A stretch of 64,000 nucleotides of DNA. Origin: Comamonadaceae bacterium (lineage in GTDB: Bacteria > Pseudomonadota > Gammaproteobacteria > Burkholderiales > Burkholderiaceae_C). Shown here one piece after another: positions 1 to 9,576 of this stretch. Both the position numbers and the translations under genes were made by a program. The stretch's first letter is position 1. Every line of letters starts with the position of its first letter. A model generated the notes under the pieces. The model did no database searches. It had not been told where the DNA came from and saw only the letters and a list, made by a program, of their open reading frames with translations. The stretch spans positions 236,422 through 300,421 of the forward strand of contig CANGNS010000001.1 in NCBI GenBank assembly GCA_947455465.1. Direction: 5' to 3'.

Positions 1-242
1 TCGGGTTTGCTCGACAGACCATAGCCCAGCAAATCGGGCACGATGGTACGAAAGCCCGCTGCTGCAAAGGCTGGGTAATTGCCTTTGAAATTGCTGTAGC
101 CACTGGCACCGCCACCTGCGCCATGCAAAAAAATCACCACTTCGCCACTGCCTTGGTCGTGGTAGTGCACGCGCTGGGCAGCACCGGCCACCGGTGCGAT
201 ATCGACATAGTGGCCTTCAGGGATAGAAAAAGGGGACGTCAT
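1..242 (-). CDS. alpha/beta hydrolase, HsaD/MhpC-like (partial)
   Basis: This is the N-terminal 80 residues of an alpha/beta hydrolase that runs off the left edge. The minus-strand ATG is at 242. The visible part has the strand leading to the oxyanion loop HGAGGGASGYSNF and then the PDLLGYGLSSKP turn, an arrangement seen in meta-cleavage product hydrolases such as HsaD, MhpC and BphD. The nucleophile elbow, catalytic acid and histidine lie outside the window. It sits directly downstream of the HsaB-like reductase on the same strand, so a role as 4,9-DSHA hydrolase (cleavage of the ring-A fission product) is a reasonable inference. Another C-C hydrolase or a generic esterase cannot be excluded from this fragment. 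Confidence 0.7.
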   Translation of the reverse strand, partial: MTSPFSIPEGHYVDIAPVAGAAQRVHYHDQGSGEVVIFLHGAGGGASGYSNFKGNYPAFAAAGFRTIVPDLLGYGLSSKP

Positions 243-275
243 GCAGGGCTCCTGGTCAATGAATAGGGGGCAAAC

Positions 276-1271
276 TCAAGGCGCGGTGGGCGAGCGCCAA
301 AGCTTGGGCAGGCCGGGGTCGGTGGCCAAAATCAGGTGTTTGAGCAAATTGCGCAGCGCAGCGGCCTCGATCTCGCCCAGGCGCGCCACCAAAGCCTCCT
401 CGGCTTGTGTGGCCAGCGCCAGCACAGCGGCAACGGCTTGGCGTCCGTGCGCGCTCGCTTGCCAGCGGCTGGCCTGACCCGCCTCCTGCGGCGCGGCCTC
501 GAGCAGCTGGCGGGCCACCATGGCCTGGCACAGGGCCGCATCAAAATGCACGCCGGTATAACTGAGGTAGGCGGCCAAATCTACTTGCGACAGCGGCGAA
601 CGCACGCTGAGCAAGGACAGCACAAAGAAATCCGCATCGCTGAGCTGGTAGGCCTGCAGCGCCGGACGCAAATGGTGCATGAACTGAAAATGCGCCCGCC
701 CCAGCAAATAGCCCAGCAGGTCCTCAGAATAAGAAGCCCCGGCCATATCGGCCTGTGGCTCGGTCGACACCGGCGCCGCCTTGCGCGAGGCCAGCGCGTA
801 TTCGCCCGTCAGGTACAAGAGCGGCGGCAAGGCGCAGCTGTCATAGGCCACTACTTCGCCCACAAAAATCGTGTGGTCGCCCCCTTCGTACTGAAAGGCG
901 CTGCGGCACTCAAAGCGGGCGCTGCAACCTTGCAGCAGCGGTGCGCCGAAGGCCGACTCGTCCAGCGCCAGGCCGGCAAACTTGTCCTCGCCAGCGCGGG
1001 CAAAGCGGTTGGACAGATGCTCTTGCGCATTGGACAGAATATGCACATTCCAGTGCGTGCTGGTGCTAAAGACCTCGCGGGTGCGCGCTGTATTGGCCAG
1101 GCTCCACAGCACCATGGGCGGCTGCAGCGATACCGAATTGAAGCTATTGGCCGTGATGCCCACGGGCGTGCCGTCCGGGGCCCGGGCGGTGACAATGGTC
1201 ACGCCGGTCGCAAACGTGCCCAGCGCGCGGCGAAAGTCGCGGGGGTCAAAGCTCGAAGTGGCGGTTGGCAA
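276..1271 (-). CDS. flavin reductase component (HsaB/HpaC-like) with C-terminal MarR-like domain
   Basis: This is the NAD(P)H:flavin oxidoreductase of a two-component monooxygenase. It would supply reduced flavin to the HsaA-type oxygenase encoded divergently. Residues about 10-165 form the flavin-reductase-like FMN-binding split barrel (FRRALGTFATGVTIVTA, then GITANSFNSVSLQPPMVLWSL). HsaB is about 190 residues, but this protein is about 331. The additional C-terminal half (ADFFVLSLLSV...LSQVDLAAYL) looks like a MarR-type winged helix, as in the reductase of Acinetobacter p-hydroxyphenylacetate hydroxylase, where that domain makes the enzyme respond to substrate. I chose the TTG at 1271 because GGAGAC lies 5 bases upstream. 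An ATG at 1346 would add an unlikely Cys-rich leader. It is followed by the HsaD-like gene. Confidence 0.8.
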   Translation of the reverse strand: MPTATSSFDPRDFRRALGTFATGVTIVTARAPDGTPVGITANSFNSVSLQPPMVLWSLANTARTREVFSTSTHWNVHILSNAQEHLSNRFARAGEDKFAGLALDESAFGAPLLQGCSARFECRSAFQYEGGDHTIFVGEVVAYDSCALPPLLYLTGEYALASRKAAPVSTEPQADMAGASYSEDLLGYLLGRAHFQFMHHLRPALQAYQLSDADFFVLSLLSVRSPLSQVDLAAYLSYTGVHFDAALCQAMVARQLLEAAPQEAGQASRWQASAHGRQAVAAVLALATQAEEALVARLGEIEAAALRNLLKHLILATDPGLPKLWRSPTAP

Positions 1272-1389
1272 TCGATGTCTCCAAGGAATCTGGCCAGCGG
1301 CCTGGCAAGGTAGTGTGCAGCATGCCCCCGGCCCGGCGCCCTGCAATCCCTCACTCGGACTAGGGGCCTGCGCACCGGCGGCGCAGACG

Positions 1390-1409
1390 TTAGTCTGATT
1401 GGACGATGA
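1390..1409. promoter_or_regulatory. putative operator, site 1 (hsaB/hsaA divergent promoter)
   Basis: In the minus orientation this reads TCATCGTCC-AATC-AGACTAA. It lies in the 238-bp region between the divergent reductase and oxygenase genes. The same arrangement recurs at 10447-10466, 33291-33310 and 34984-35003, always between genes of the steroid cluster. The half-sites (GTCC and AGAC around a 4-base centre) are roughly palindromic, as expected for a dimeric regulator. The role is inferred from recurrence and position only. Confidence 0.5.
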
Positions 1410-1509
1410 TTGAGATCTGCCCCGCTACGGATACTCGCAGCACGGGACAATGATCTCGCAGGCCCTTAGTAGACCGCAGCGCCCTGTGCGCCGCACCCGG
1501 AGACCCACC

Positions 1510-2706
1510 ATGCCAGCCACGACCGACGATTACCTGACCCCCTTGGCCCAAACCCTGATCGAGCGCGCCCGCGCCATGATCCCCACCCTGGCCGCACGCG
1601 CCCGCGCCAGCGAGGACACAGGCCTGATTTCGGCCGACACCATCGCCGAGATGAAAGAGGCCGGTTTTTTCAAAGTACTGCAACCCAAGCGCTGGGGCGG
1701 CTACGAGATGGACCCCAGAGTGTTCTACCAAGTTCAGATGGCCCTGGCCGAAGGCTGCATGGCTACCGCCTGGGTTTATGGCGTGGTGGGCGTACACAAC
1801 TGGCAAATTCCGCTCTTCCCGGAGCAAGCGCAGCAAGAGGTGTGGGGCCAAGATTCCAACATCCTGACCGCCTCCACCTACATGCCTGTGGGCAAGGCCG
1901 AACCGGTCGAGGGCGGCTACCGCTTTAGCGGCCATTGGAGCTGGAGCAGCGGCGTCGAGTTTTGCGACTGGATTTTGCTAGGCGGCCTGCTGCCCAAGAA
2001 AAATGGCTCGGGCGAGATCGAACACTGCACTTTTTTGCTGCCCAAGGCTGATTTCCAGGTCGTCAAGAACTTTGATGTGCTCGGTCTGCGCGCCACCGGC
2101 AGCCATGACATCGTGGTCAAAGACGCCTTCGTCCCCGAGCACCGCACCCAGCGCACCAACGACCACAGCGACGCGGGCTGCCCTGGCCGGGCCACCAACC
2201 CGGGCTGGCTCTACCGTATTCCGTTTACCCAGGTGTTCCAGCGTGCGGTGTCCACCGCTTGTATTGGGGCGACCGAGGGCGCGATTGCCAGCTTTCGCCA
2301 GCGCGCGGCCAGCTTTGTGGGCAAACACGGCTCCAAGACGGCCGAGGACGTCAACGCCCAAATGGCCGTCAGCCAGGCCATGATGCTGACCGACCAGCTG
2401 CGTTTGGTGCTACTGCGCAACTACCAGCGCGTGGTCGATTGCGCCCAAAGCCAAGAAAAAATGCCCGTGGAAGAGCGTCTGATGCAGCGCGCCCAGTCGG
2501 CCATCGTGCCCAAGCTGTGTGCCGAGGCGGTGAACGAAATCATGCGCGCCTGCGCCGCCGGCGGCGTGTTCAAAACCAATCCGATTGAGCGCATTTTTAG
2601 GGACTTGCATGTGGCGCGTGGCCACATCGCCAACAATGCCGACGCTTTTGCGCGCGCCCATGGCTCGGTCATGCTGGGCTTGCCCAATACCGATCCCTTC
2701 GTCTGA
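1510..2706 (+). CDS. hsaA: flavin-dependent 3-HSA monooxygenase, oxygenase component
   Basis: This is an ACAD-fold class D flavin monooxygenase of 398 residues, matching the usual HsaA length of about 394. HsaA hydroxylates 3-HSA (the phenolic 9,10-seco steroid) at C4 to the catechol, using reduced flavin from HsaB. The sequence shows the group's helical N-terminus, the central HWSWSSGVEFCDW segment and the LRATGSHDIVVKDAFVP strand, and ends in the typical C-terminal run HGSVMLGLPNTDPFV. I chose the ATG at 1510; an upstream in-frame ATG at 1450 adds an Arg/Pro-rich stretch that does not look like protein. It is the first gene of a plus operon that continues 11 bp later with kstD. Other class D hydroxylases are possible in principle, but the neighbours fit HsaA. 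Confidence 0.88.
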   Translation: MPATTDDYLTPLAQTLIERARAMIPTLAARARASEDTGLISADTIAEMKEAGFFKVLQPKRWGGYEMDPRVFYQVQMALAEGCMATAWVYGVVGVHNWQIPLFPEQAQQEVWGQDSNILTASTYMPVGKAEPVEGGYRFSGHWSWSSGVEFCDWILLGGLLPKKNGSGEIEHCTFLLPKADFQVVKNFDVLGLRATGSHDIVVKDAFVPEHRTQRTNDHSDAGCPGRATNPGWLYRIPFTQVFQRAVSTACIGATEGAIASFRQRAASFVGKHGSKTAEDVNAQMAVSQAMMLTDQLRLVLLRNYQRVVDCAQSQEKMPVEERLMQRAQSAIVPKLCAEAVNEIMRACAAGGVFKTNPIERIFRDLHVARGHIANNADAFARAHGSVMLGLPNTDPFV

Positions 2707-2717
2707 TCGGCCGCGCC

Positions 2718-4439
2718 ATGGATTACGACCTTATCGTGGTCGGGTCGGGCGCGGGCGCCCTGCTCGCAGCCATTGCCGCCCACGACGGCGGCCTGCGCCC
2801 ACTGGTGATTGAGAAAACCAATTTGGTCGGCGGCACCTCGGCGCTGTCGGGTGGTGGCATCTGGATTCCTGTCAATGACGACATGGCCAAGGCCGGCATC
2901 CCAGACAGCACCGACACCGCTTTTGGCTACGTCAAACGCTGCGCACGCGGCCTGGCCAGCGACCGGCGCATCCTGGCCTATGTGGAAACAGCGCGCACCC
3001 TGGCGCGCACGCTGGCGCAAATCGGTGTGCCTTACCGCTGCATGCCGCACTATTCGGACTATTACCCGGCCACCGAAGGCGCACTGCCCGGCGGGCGCAC
3101 CATGGACCCGGTCGATTTCAATGCCGGCCGCCTGGGCCTGCAAGGCCTGGAGCTGCTGCGCCCAACCAACCCAGGCCAGCTGATTTTGGGGCGCATGCAA
3201 ATCAACGCCTTCGAGGCGCGCTCCATGCTGGCGCGCGAGCGCAAGTCCAAATGGGTGCTGATGTGGATCATGGCACGCTATTTTCTGGACTACCCCTGGC
3301 GCAACAAAACCCGCCGCGACCGGCGCCTGACCGGCGGCCAGGCCCTGGTCGGCGGTCTGCTGACCGCCGCGCGCAAGCGCAATATTCCGATCTGGACCGA
3401 GACCACGCTGCAGTCTCTGCAACACAAAGACGGCCGGGTGTGCGGCGTCACCGTGCTGCGTGACGGGCAAACCCAGTCTATTTCGGCTGCCAAAGCCGTT
3501 TTGCTGGCCGCAGGCGGATTCGAGCGCAACCAAGAAATGCGCGAGCGCCACCTGCCCCAACCCACCAACCAGGCCTGGACCGCCACGCCCCCGGGCGCCA
3601 ACACGGGCGACGCCATCCGCGCCGGTGCCGAGGTAGGCGCGCAGCTGCACCTGATGGAACACACCTGGGGCGCGCCTACGCTGGCCGTCCCCAAGGAAGA
3701 AAAGTTTCGGGCCATGTTTGTGGAGCGATCGCTGCCCGGTTGCATGGTGGTCAATGGGCGTGGCGAGCGCTTCCTCAATGAATCGGGGCCCTACCCCGAG
3801 TTCCAGCAAGCCATGTTTGCCAACCATGCCAAAACCGGCAGCGCCATTCCGGCCTGGATCGTGTTTGATGCGCGCTTTCGGTCCAAATACCCCATCGGCC
3901 CGATGATGCCGGCCAGCGCCGTGCCCGACAGCCGACTGCGCAAAAGCTGGCTCGGCCAGGTGTACTGGAAAGGCGAAACCCTGCAAGAACTGGCGGCGCA
4001 CATCGGCGTTGACCCGCAAGGCCTGGCTGCCAGTGCGGCGCGCATGAGCCAGTTTGCCCAAACCGGCAAAGACCTGGACTTTGACCGGGGCGGCAACAGC
4101 TTTGACCGCTACTACGGCGACATCCACGTGCACCCCAACCCGAATTTGGCCCCGATCGACCAAGGCCCGTTTTACGCCATGCAGCTGTGGCCCGGCGACA
4201 TCGGCACCAAAGGCGGCCTGCTGACCGACGAAGACGCCCGCGTGCTCGACACCCAGGGCCAGCCCATCGAAGGCCTGTACTGCGTGGGCAATAACGCCGC
4301 CTCGGTCATGGGCCCGTCTTACCCGGGCGCAGGCTCTACGCTGGGCCCGGCCATGACCTTTGCGCTGCGGGCGGTGGCGCACCTGCGCGGCCAAAGCATG
4401 GCTTTACAACGGACCGATTTGCTGGACAGCGCCGTATGA
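2718..4439 (+). CDS. kstD: 3-oxosteroid 1-dehydrogenase (KstD)
   Basis: This 573-residue FAD-dependent dehydrogenase introduces the C1-C2 double bond into 3-ketosteroids. Together with 9-alpha-hydroxylation this triggers opening of ring B. The N-terminus has the dinucleotide-binding motif VVGSGAGALLAA and then IEKTNLVGGTSALSGGGIW, typical of the succinate dehydrogenase/fumarate reductase flavoprotein superfamily. The C-terminal active-site region PSYPGAGSTLGPAMTF (around residue 534) keeps the Tyr and Gly that in Rhodococcus KstD promote keto-enol tautomerisation. Its stop codon overlaps the next start as ATGA, so translation of the two FAD dehydrogenases is probably coupled. Confidence 0.88.
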   Translation: MDYDLIVVGSGAGALLAAIAAHDGGLRPLVIEKTNLVGGTSALSGGGIWIPVNDDMAKAGIPDSTDTAFGYVKRCARGLASDRRILAYVETARTLARTLAQIGVPYRCMPHYSDYYPATEGALPGGRTMDPVDFNAGRLGLQGLELLRPTNPGQLILGRMQINAFEARSMLARERKSKWVLMWIMARYFLDYPWRNKTRRDRRLTGGQALVGGLLTAARKRNIPIWTETTLQSLQHKDGRVCGVTVLRDGQTQSISAAKAVLLAAGGFERNQEMRERHLPQPTNQAWTATPPGANTGDAIRAGAEVGAQLHLMEHTWGAPTLAVPKEEKFRAMFVERSLPGCMVVNGRGERFLNESGPYPEFQQAMFANHAKTGSAIPAWIVFDARFRSKYPIGPMMPASAVPDSRLRKSWLGQVYWKGETLQELAAHIGVDPQGLAASAARMSQFAQTGKDLDFDRGGNSFDRYYGDIHVHPNPNLAPIDQGPFYAMQLWPGDIGTKGGLLTDEDARVLDTQGQPIEGLYCVGNNAASVMGPSYPGAGSTLGPAMTFALRAVAHLRGQSMALQRTDLLDSAV

Positions 4440-6115
4440 GCACCAGCCCGCGCATCTCCACCGTCACCCCGGTGGAGCCTGCCCTGCTGGTTGAAGACGC
4501 CAACAGCCTGGATTGGAGCGAAAGCGCCGACGTGCTAGTCATCGGCTGGGGCGCTGCCGGTGCCTGCGCGGCCATTGAGGCACGCAGCCAGGGCGCCAGC
4601 GTGTTGGTGATCGACCGTTTTGAGGGCGGCGGCGCCAGCACCTTGTCCGGCGGCGTGGTCTATGCCGGGGGCGGCACGCCCTACCAACAAGAGGCGGGTT
4701 TTAGTGACACGCCCCAGGCCATGGCGCGCTATCTGGCCAAGGAAGTGCAAGGCGCGGTCAGCGAAGCGACGATTTCGCGCTTTTGCGCTGATAGCGTGGC
4801 CAATTTGCGCTGGCTCGAGGATCAAGGTCTGCGCTTTGACGCGCGCATGCCGGCACACAAAACCTCCTACCCACCGAAAGACAAATTTCTCTACTACTCG
4901 GGCAACGAGCAGGTGCCGGCCTACCAGGACGGCATCAGCGCGCCGGCCCCGCGCGGCCACCGCACCCTGGGCCAGGGGCAATCGGGCAAAGAGCTCTACA
5001 CCGCCTTGCGTGCGGCCACGCTGCGCGCAGGCGCCGTGCCGCTGACGCAAACCACCGTGCGCCGCTTGGTGCGCCAGCGAAGTGCAGACGGCCAGGACGG
5101 TCCGGTGCTGGGCGTGCAAGTCTGGGCTTTGCCAAAAGACCACCCAGAGACCCTGCGTCATGCGCAATTGCATGCGCAGGTAGCGCGCTGGCGCCTGGTG
5201 CGCCCGGCCAAGGCCATGGCCTGCCGACGCGAGGCAGCGGCCATCGAGCAGCGCATCGCGCAGCCGCGCTTTATCCGTGCGCTGCGCGCCGTGGTGCTGA
5301 CCACCGGCGGCTTTATCTACAACCCCGAGATGATGGCCGCCCACGCGCCACACGCCAAGCGCGGCTGGCCCGTAGGCGCTGCCGGCTGCGACGGCAGCGG
5401 TATCCGGCTAGGGCAAAGCGTCGGGGGCCAAACCCAGGGCATGGACAACATCTCGGCCTGGCGCTTTATTACGCCGCCCTCAGCCTGGCCGCGCGGCCTG
5501 GTAGTCAACACCCAAGGCGCACGTTTTTGCAATGAAGAGGTCTATGGCGCCACCCTGGGCCATGAAATGATTACCCACCAAGGCGGCCGCGCTTGGTTGA
5601 TTTTGGACCGCAAGCTGCGCGCGCAAGCCACGCGCCAATGCCTGTGGGGCGGCTTGTGGGCGTTCCAGGCGGTGCCTGCGCTCACGCTCATGTGGCTACA
5701 CGCGCGCAAAGCGCCCACCATCGCCGCGCTGGCGGCGCGCATTGGCGCAGACCCGCAAACCTTGCAAAACAGCCTGGACCAGGCCAATGCCGCTGCCCAA
5801 GGCCGGGGCGAAGATCCGGTGGGCAAATCCACCGGCATGCGCCAAGCCATGCCCGAGGGCCCGTATTTCGCGCTGGATATCTCCGTTGGCTCGCCGGTAT
5901 TTCCGCTGGCAACCCTCACCTTGGGCGGTTTGCTTGTGGATGAAAGCAGCGGCTTGGTACTCGATGCCCAAGGCGCGCCTATTGCCGGCCTGTATGGCGC
6001 GGGCCGGGCGGCCGTGGGCTTGGCCTCCGGGCGCTACGTCAGCGGCCTGTCTCTGGCAGACTGCGTGTTTTCAGGGCGGCGGGCCGGCAAGGCAGCGGCC
6101 AGTGGCATGGCTTAA
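4436..6115 (+). CDS. FAD-dependent 3-ketosteroid dehydrogenase, Delta4(5alpha)-type
   Basis: This 559-residue flavoprotein is of the same superfamily as KstD but a different branch. The FAD motif VIGWGAAGACAAIEA sits near residue 34, followed by FEGGGASTLSGGVVYAGGG. There is a characteristic KTSYPPKDKFLYYSGNE block and a C-terminal ASGRYVSGLSLADCVFSGR. From memory this pattern matches 3-oxosteroid 4-dehydrogenases (TesI/Kst4D type), which desaturate C4-C5 of 5-alpha steroids. That would complement KstD for substrates with a saturated ring A, such as bile acids oxidised at C3. It overlaps kstD by 4 bases. Substrate specificity cannot be read from sequence alone; a second Delta1-dehydrogenase is the main alternative. 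Confidence 0.75.
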   Translation: MSTSPRISTVTPVEPALLVEDANSLDWSESADVLVIGWGAAGACAAIEARSQGASVLVIDRFEGGGASTLSGGVVYAGGGTPYQQEAGFSDTPQAMARYLAKEVQGAVSEATISRFCADSVANLRWLEDQGLRFDARMPAHKTSYPPKDKFLYYSGNEQVPAYQDGISAPAPRGHRTLGQGQSGKELYTALRAATLRAGAVPLTQTTVRRLVRQRSADGQDGPVLGVQVWALPKDHPETLRHAQLHAQVARWRLVRPAKAMACRREAAAIEQRIAQPRFIRALRAVVLTTGGFIYNPEMMAAHAPHAKRGWPVGAAGCDGSGIRLGQSVGGQTQGMDNISAWRFITPPSAWPRGLVVNTQGARFCNEEVYGATLGHEMITHQGGRAWLILDRKLRAQATRQCLWGGLWAFQAVPALTLMWLHARKAPTIAALAARIGADPQTLQNSLDQANAAAQGRGEDPVGKSTGMRQAMPEGPYFALDISVGSPVFPLATLTLGGLLVDESSGLVLDAQGAPIAGLYGAGRAAVGLASGRYVSGLSLADCVFSGRRAGKAAASGMA

Positions 6116-6126
6116 AGGAATGTGAC

Positions 6127-6891
6127 ATGCAAGGTCTCGCGGACAAAACGATTTTGATTACCGGCGGTGCCGGTGGCTTGGGCAGTGCTGCGGTGGCTTT
6201 GTTTATTGAACAAGGTGCGCGCGTCGTCATCAGCGATCTCCAGGTGGACGCGGGCAAGGCTTTGGCGGCGCGTTACGGCAAGCAAGCCGCTTTTGTTGTA
6301 CATGACGTCACCAGCGAGGCCGCCTGGACGCAGGCCATGGCCTTTGTGGCCCAGCAGTTCGGGCGTCTGGATGTACTCATCAATAACGCGGGCATCTTGC
6401 AGTCCGGCAATATCGAGACGGCCACCTTGGCCCAATGGCGCCAGCTGATGCAGGTCAACGCCGACTCCTGTTTTTTGGGCTGCCAGCAGGGCATTTTGGC
6501 CATGAAGGCGCATGGTGGCAGCATCGTCAATGTCGCATCCGTCGCGTCTTGGATGCCCATGCAGGACTTTCCTGCCTATGGCGCCAGCAAAGCGGCCGTC
6601 GCCTCGCTGACGCGCACGGCGGCCCTACACTGCCGCAAAAAAGGCTATGCCATTCGCGTCAATTCGCTGCACCCGGACGGCATTTACACGCCCATGATGC
6701 AGGCCAGTGCGCCCGGTATCACGCCCGAGCAAATTTTGTTTGACCCGGCGCGCAACCCCAAAGGCCGCGCCCGCATGCCCGATGACATCGCCCGCCTCTT
6801 GGTGTTTTTGGCCAGCGACGAGGCCCAGGCCGTCAGCGGCTGCGCGCTGCAAGCGGACAACGCCATCTTGGGCATGGGTTTGTGGCCATGA
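6127..6891 (+). CDS. 3-beta/17-beta-hydroxysteroid dehydrogenase (SDR)
   Basis: This classical short-chain dehydrogenase of 254 residues interconverts hydroxyl and keto groups on steroids with NAD(H). It shows the TGGAGGLG cofactor motif, NNAG, the catalytic Ser in NVASVASW and YGASK. The stretches IRVNSLHPDGIYTPMMQAS and ADNAILGMGL match my recollection of the crystallised Comamonas testosteroni 3-beta/17-beta-HSD very closely. It is in the plus operon with hsaA, kstD and kshB, and its stop overlaps the kshB start as ATGA. The role would be making the 3-keto (and 17-keto) steroid that KstD and Ksh need. Confidence 0.85.
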   Translation: MQGLADKTILITGGAGGLGSAAVALFIEQGARVVISDLQVDAGKALAARYGKQAAFVVHDVTSEAAWTQAMAFVAQQFGRLDVLINNAGILQSGNIETATLAQWRQLMQVNADSCFLGCQQGILAMKAHGGSIVNVASVASWMPMQDFPAYGASKAAVASLTRTAALHCRKKGYAIRVNSLHPDGIYTPMMQASAPGITPEQILFDPARNPKGRARMPDDIARLLVFLASDEAQAVSGCALQADNAILGMGLWP

Positions 6892-7922
6892 GCGCTTTTC
6901 ACACGCTGCGCGTGGCCGCGCTGAGCGCCGAGACGGCAGACGCTTGCTCCATCCATTTGGACATACCCCCCGCGCTGGCCAGCGCGTTTAGCTACCGGCC
7001 CGGCCAGTTTTTGACGCTGCGGGTGCAGGCGGGCAGTGAGACACTTTTGCGCTGCTACTCCATGTCCAGTACGCTGGGCCTGGACGCGGGTCTGCGCGTC
7101 ACCGTCAAGCGGGTTGCCGGCGGGCGTGGCTCCAACGCTTTGTGCGACACGCTGCGCGCGGGCGACAGCATCGAGGTCATGCCACCGGCAGGCCTTTTTA
7201 GCCCGCCGGACGTTCAGGGTGATTTTTTGCTCTTCGCCGGGGGCAGCGGCATTACGCCGGTGTTCTCGATATTGCGCGCGGCCTTGGCCCAGGGTACCGG
7301 CCAGGTGCGCCTGATTTATGCCAACCGCGACGCGGCATCCATCATCTTTGCCGATGCCCTCACCCAGCTACAAGCCCAATACCACCCGCGTCTGCAGGTG
7401 CTGCATTGGCTAGATGCGCAGCAGGGCTTTGCCAACGCCAGCCAGCTCGCTGACATGGCTGCACCGCTGCGCCATGCCCCCGCCTATATTTGCGGGCCGG
7501 CGCCATTTATGGATATGGCGGTGCAGGCCTTGCACAGCCTGGGCGTGGCGCCAGAGCACATTCACCTGGAACGGTTTACCGCCACGGCGCCAGCCCTGGC
7601 ACCGGCAAACGCCGCCGACAACGCCCCTGCGCTGCCCGAGCTCATGGACGATGCCCAGCTGCACATCGAACTGGACGGCCAGCATTACCAGATGGACTGC
7701 GGACCCAACGAAACGGTGCTCGAAGCCGCGCTGCGCCACAAAGTGGCCGCGCCCTATTCCTGCCAGGCGGGCATGTGCGCCTCTTGCATGTGCCAGGTAA
7801 CCGAAGGCGCGGTGCATCTGCGCCACAACGACGCCCTGGACGCCAAAGACCTGGCCCGCGCCTGGACGCTGAGCTGCCAGGCCGTGCCACGCAGCACGGT
7901 GCTGCGCGTGAAATTTCCCTGA
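6888..7922 (+). CDS. kshB: 3-ketosteroid 9-alpha-monooxygenase, ferredoxin reductase component
   Basis: This 344-residue electron-transfer protein carries electrons from NAD(P)H through FAD to a 2Fe-2S centre for the Rieske oxygenase KshA. The order is a ferredoxin-reductase FAD domain (RCYSMSS flavin motif), an NAD domain ([10 protein letters not shown], later ICGPAPFM) and a C-terminal plant-type ferredoxin with Cys at about 292, 297, 300 and 330 (CQAGMCASC, then SCQ). This order is that of KshB, HmpA-like and PaaE-type reductases. The ATG at 6888 overlaps the previous stop; an in-frame GTG at 6882 is the alternative. Its likely partner KshA lies 25 kb away at 32134-33231. Serving another oxygenase is possible. 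Confidence 0.85.
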   Translation: MSAFHTLRVAALSAETADACSIHLDIPPALASAFSYRPGQFLTLRVQAGSETLLRCYSMSSTLGLDAGLRVTVKRVAGGRGSNALCDTLRAGDSIEVMPPAGLFSPPDVQGDFLLFAGGSGITPVFSILRAALAQGTGQVRLIYANRDAASIIFADALTQLQAQYHPRLQVLHWLDAQQGFANASQLADMAAPLRHAPAYICGPAPFMDMAVQALHSLGVAPEHIHLERFTATAPALAPANAADNAPALPELMDDAQLHIELDGQHYQMDCGPNETVLEAALRHKVAAPYSCQAGMCASCMCQVTEGAVHLRHNDALDAKDLARAWTLSCQAVPRSTVLRVKFP

Positions 7923-7929
7923 CTTCGCC

Positions 7930-9549
7930 ATGCTCTCCGACGCCCCAAGCCTAGCCAGCACCTTGCCCGCCATGCTGCGCGCCAGTGCTGCGCAATTTGG
8001 CGCGCAGGCGGCCATCATCGATGGTCCGGTGCAGATCAGCTATGCCCAGCTGCTGGCGCGCAGCACACAAGCGGCGCGCGCGCTCATCAGCCTGGGCGTG
8101 CAGTCGGGCGACCGGGTGGCGATTTGGGCGCCCAATGTGTACGAATGGATCGTCGCGGCCTGCGGCTTGCAAACGGCGGGCGCAATTTTGGTGCCGCTCA
8201 ATACCCGCATGAAGGGCGCCGAGGCGGCCGACATTCTGGAGCGCAGCGGCGCCAAAGTCTTGTTTTGCATCGGCGATTTTTTAGGCCAGTACGTGCCTGC
8301 ACTGCTGGACGGTTTACGCCCCGCCAGCCTCCAAACCCTGGTGGTGCTGCGCCCCGGCGCCCAAACGCCAATCCAAGCACCCGCCACCCTCACCTGGGAC
8401 GCATTTGTGGCCCTGGCAGATGCCACCGAGCCCAGCGCCGTTTTGGCGCGCGAGCAGGCCCTGCATGCGCAATCCACGTCCGATATTTTGTTCACCTCGG
8501 GTACCACCGGACGCCCCAAAGGCGTGATGGCCGCGCATGGACCCACGATTGCGGCCTTCAAGGCCTGGGCGACCGCAGTAGGTTTGCAAGCCGGCGACCG
8601 CTACCTAATCGTCAATCCGTTTTTTCATGCCTTTGGCTACAAAGCCGGCTGGGTGGCCGCGCTGATGCAAGGCGCCACGATTTACCCCCAGGCCGTTTTT
8701 GATGCCGAAACCGTACTCTCGGGCATTGCGCGTGAGCGCATCAGCTTTTTGCCCGGACCGCCCACCTTGTTTCACAGCATGCTGTCGCACCCGGGACTGG
8801 CCCAGCACGACATTTCTTCCTTGCGGGTTTCGGTGACCGGCGCCGCCTCGGTGCCGCCCGCGCTCATCAGGCGCATGCGCGAGGAATTGCGCATTGCCAA
8901 AGTCACCACCGCCTACGGCCTGACCGAATGCGGCGGTTGCGCCACTTTGTGCGACCCCACCGACAGCGTGGAGACGGTCAGCAGCACCTGCGGCAAAGCC
9001 CTGCCCGGTACCGAGATGTGCTGCGTTGACGAACACGGCGCACGCGTGCCGGTGGGCGAACCCGGTGAGGTGCTGCTGCGCGGCTACCATGTGATGCAAG
9101 GCTATTTTGATGACCCCGAGGCGACCGCCCAGGCCATCGACCCCGAGGGCTGGCTTCACACCGGCGACATCGGCGTGATCGATGCGCGCGGCTACCTGCG
9201 CATTACCGACCGGCTCAAAGACATGTTCATCGTGGGCGGCTTTAACTGCTACCCGGCCGAAATCGAGCGCCAGCTCAACGAGCACCCGGCCATTGCCCAG
9301 GTGGCCGTGGTGGGCGTGCCCGACGAGCGCATGGGCGAGGTAGGCTGTGCCTGCGTGCTCTTGCGCGCCGGCCATACACTGACGGCCCCTGATTTACTCG
9401 CCTGGGCCAAGCCGCGCATGGCCAACTACAAACTGCCGCGCCACGTGCTGTTTTTGGACAGTTTGCCGCTAAACGCCTCCAACAAAGTGCTCAAGCGGGA
9501 ACTGGCGCAAAGCGCGCTGGCCCTGCTGGCGCAAGCGCCTGCCGCCTGA
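7930..9549 (+). CDS. fadD3: HIP-CoA ligase, FadD3-like
   Basis: This adenylate-forming acyl-CoA ligase has 539 residues. FadD3 (ScdA in Comamonas) activates the C/D-ring propionate HIP left after rings A and B are removed. The P-loop [11 protein letters not shown] lies around residues 187-198. The segments [31 protein letters not shown] and [10 protein letters not shown] parallel Mycobacterium FadD3 as I remember it. [16 protein letters not shown] and the C-terminal NKVLKREL lysine are present. It is the last gene of the hsaA operon, 7 bp after kshB. The side-chain ligases elsewhere in the window belong to different branches, which supports a separate substrate for this one. Confidence 0.8.
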   Translation: MLSDAPSLASTLPAMLRASAAQFGAQAAIIDGPVQISYAQLLARSTQAARALISLGVQSGDRVAIWAPNVYEWIVAACGLQTAGAILVPLNTRMKGAEAADILERSGAKVLFCIGDFLGQYVPALLDGLRPASLQTLVVLRPGAQTPIQAPATLTWDAFVALADATEPSAVLAREQALHAQSTSDILFTSGTTGRPKGVMAAHGPTIAAFKAWATAVGLQAGDRYLIVNPFFHAFGYKAGWVAALMQGATIYPQAVFDAETVLSGIARERISFLPGPPTLFHSMLSHPGLAQHDISSLRVSVTGAASVPPALIRRMREELRIAKVTTAYGLTECGGCATLCDPTDSVETVSSTCGKALPGTEMCCVDEHGARVPVGEPGEVLLRGYHVMQGYFDDPEATAQAIDPEGWLHTGDIGVIDARGYLRITDRLKDMFIVGGFNCYPAEIERQLNEHPAIAQVAVVGVPDERMGEVGCACVLLRAGHTLTAPDLLAWAKPRMANYKLPRHVLFLDSLPLNASNKVLKRELAQSALALLAQAPAA

Positions 9550-9576
9550 GGCGCAGGGCTTTAGCGACCCACAGCT

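Noticed and set aside
276..700. MarR-like region as a free-standing regulator of the cluster
   Set aside because: It is in frame with the flavin reductase without an internal start or stop, and a known reductase has the same domain as an allosteric module.
2421..4394. A 657-codon minus-strand open frame
   Set aside because: It is antisense to kstD and the end of hsaA, with no recognisable motif.
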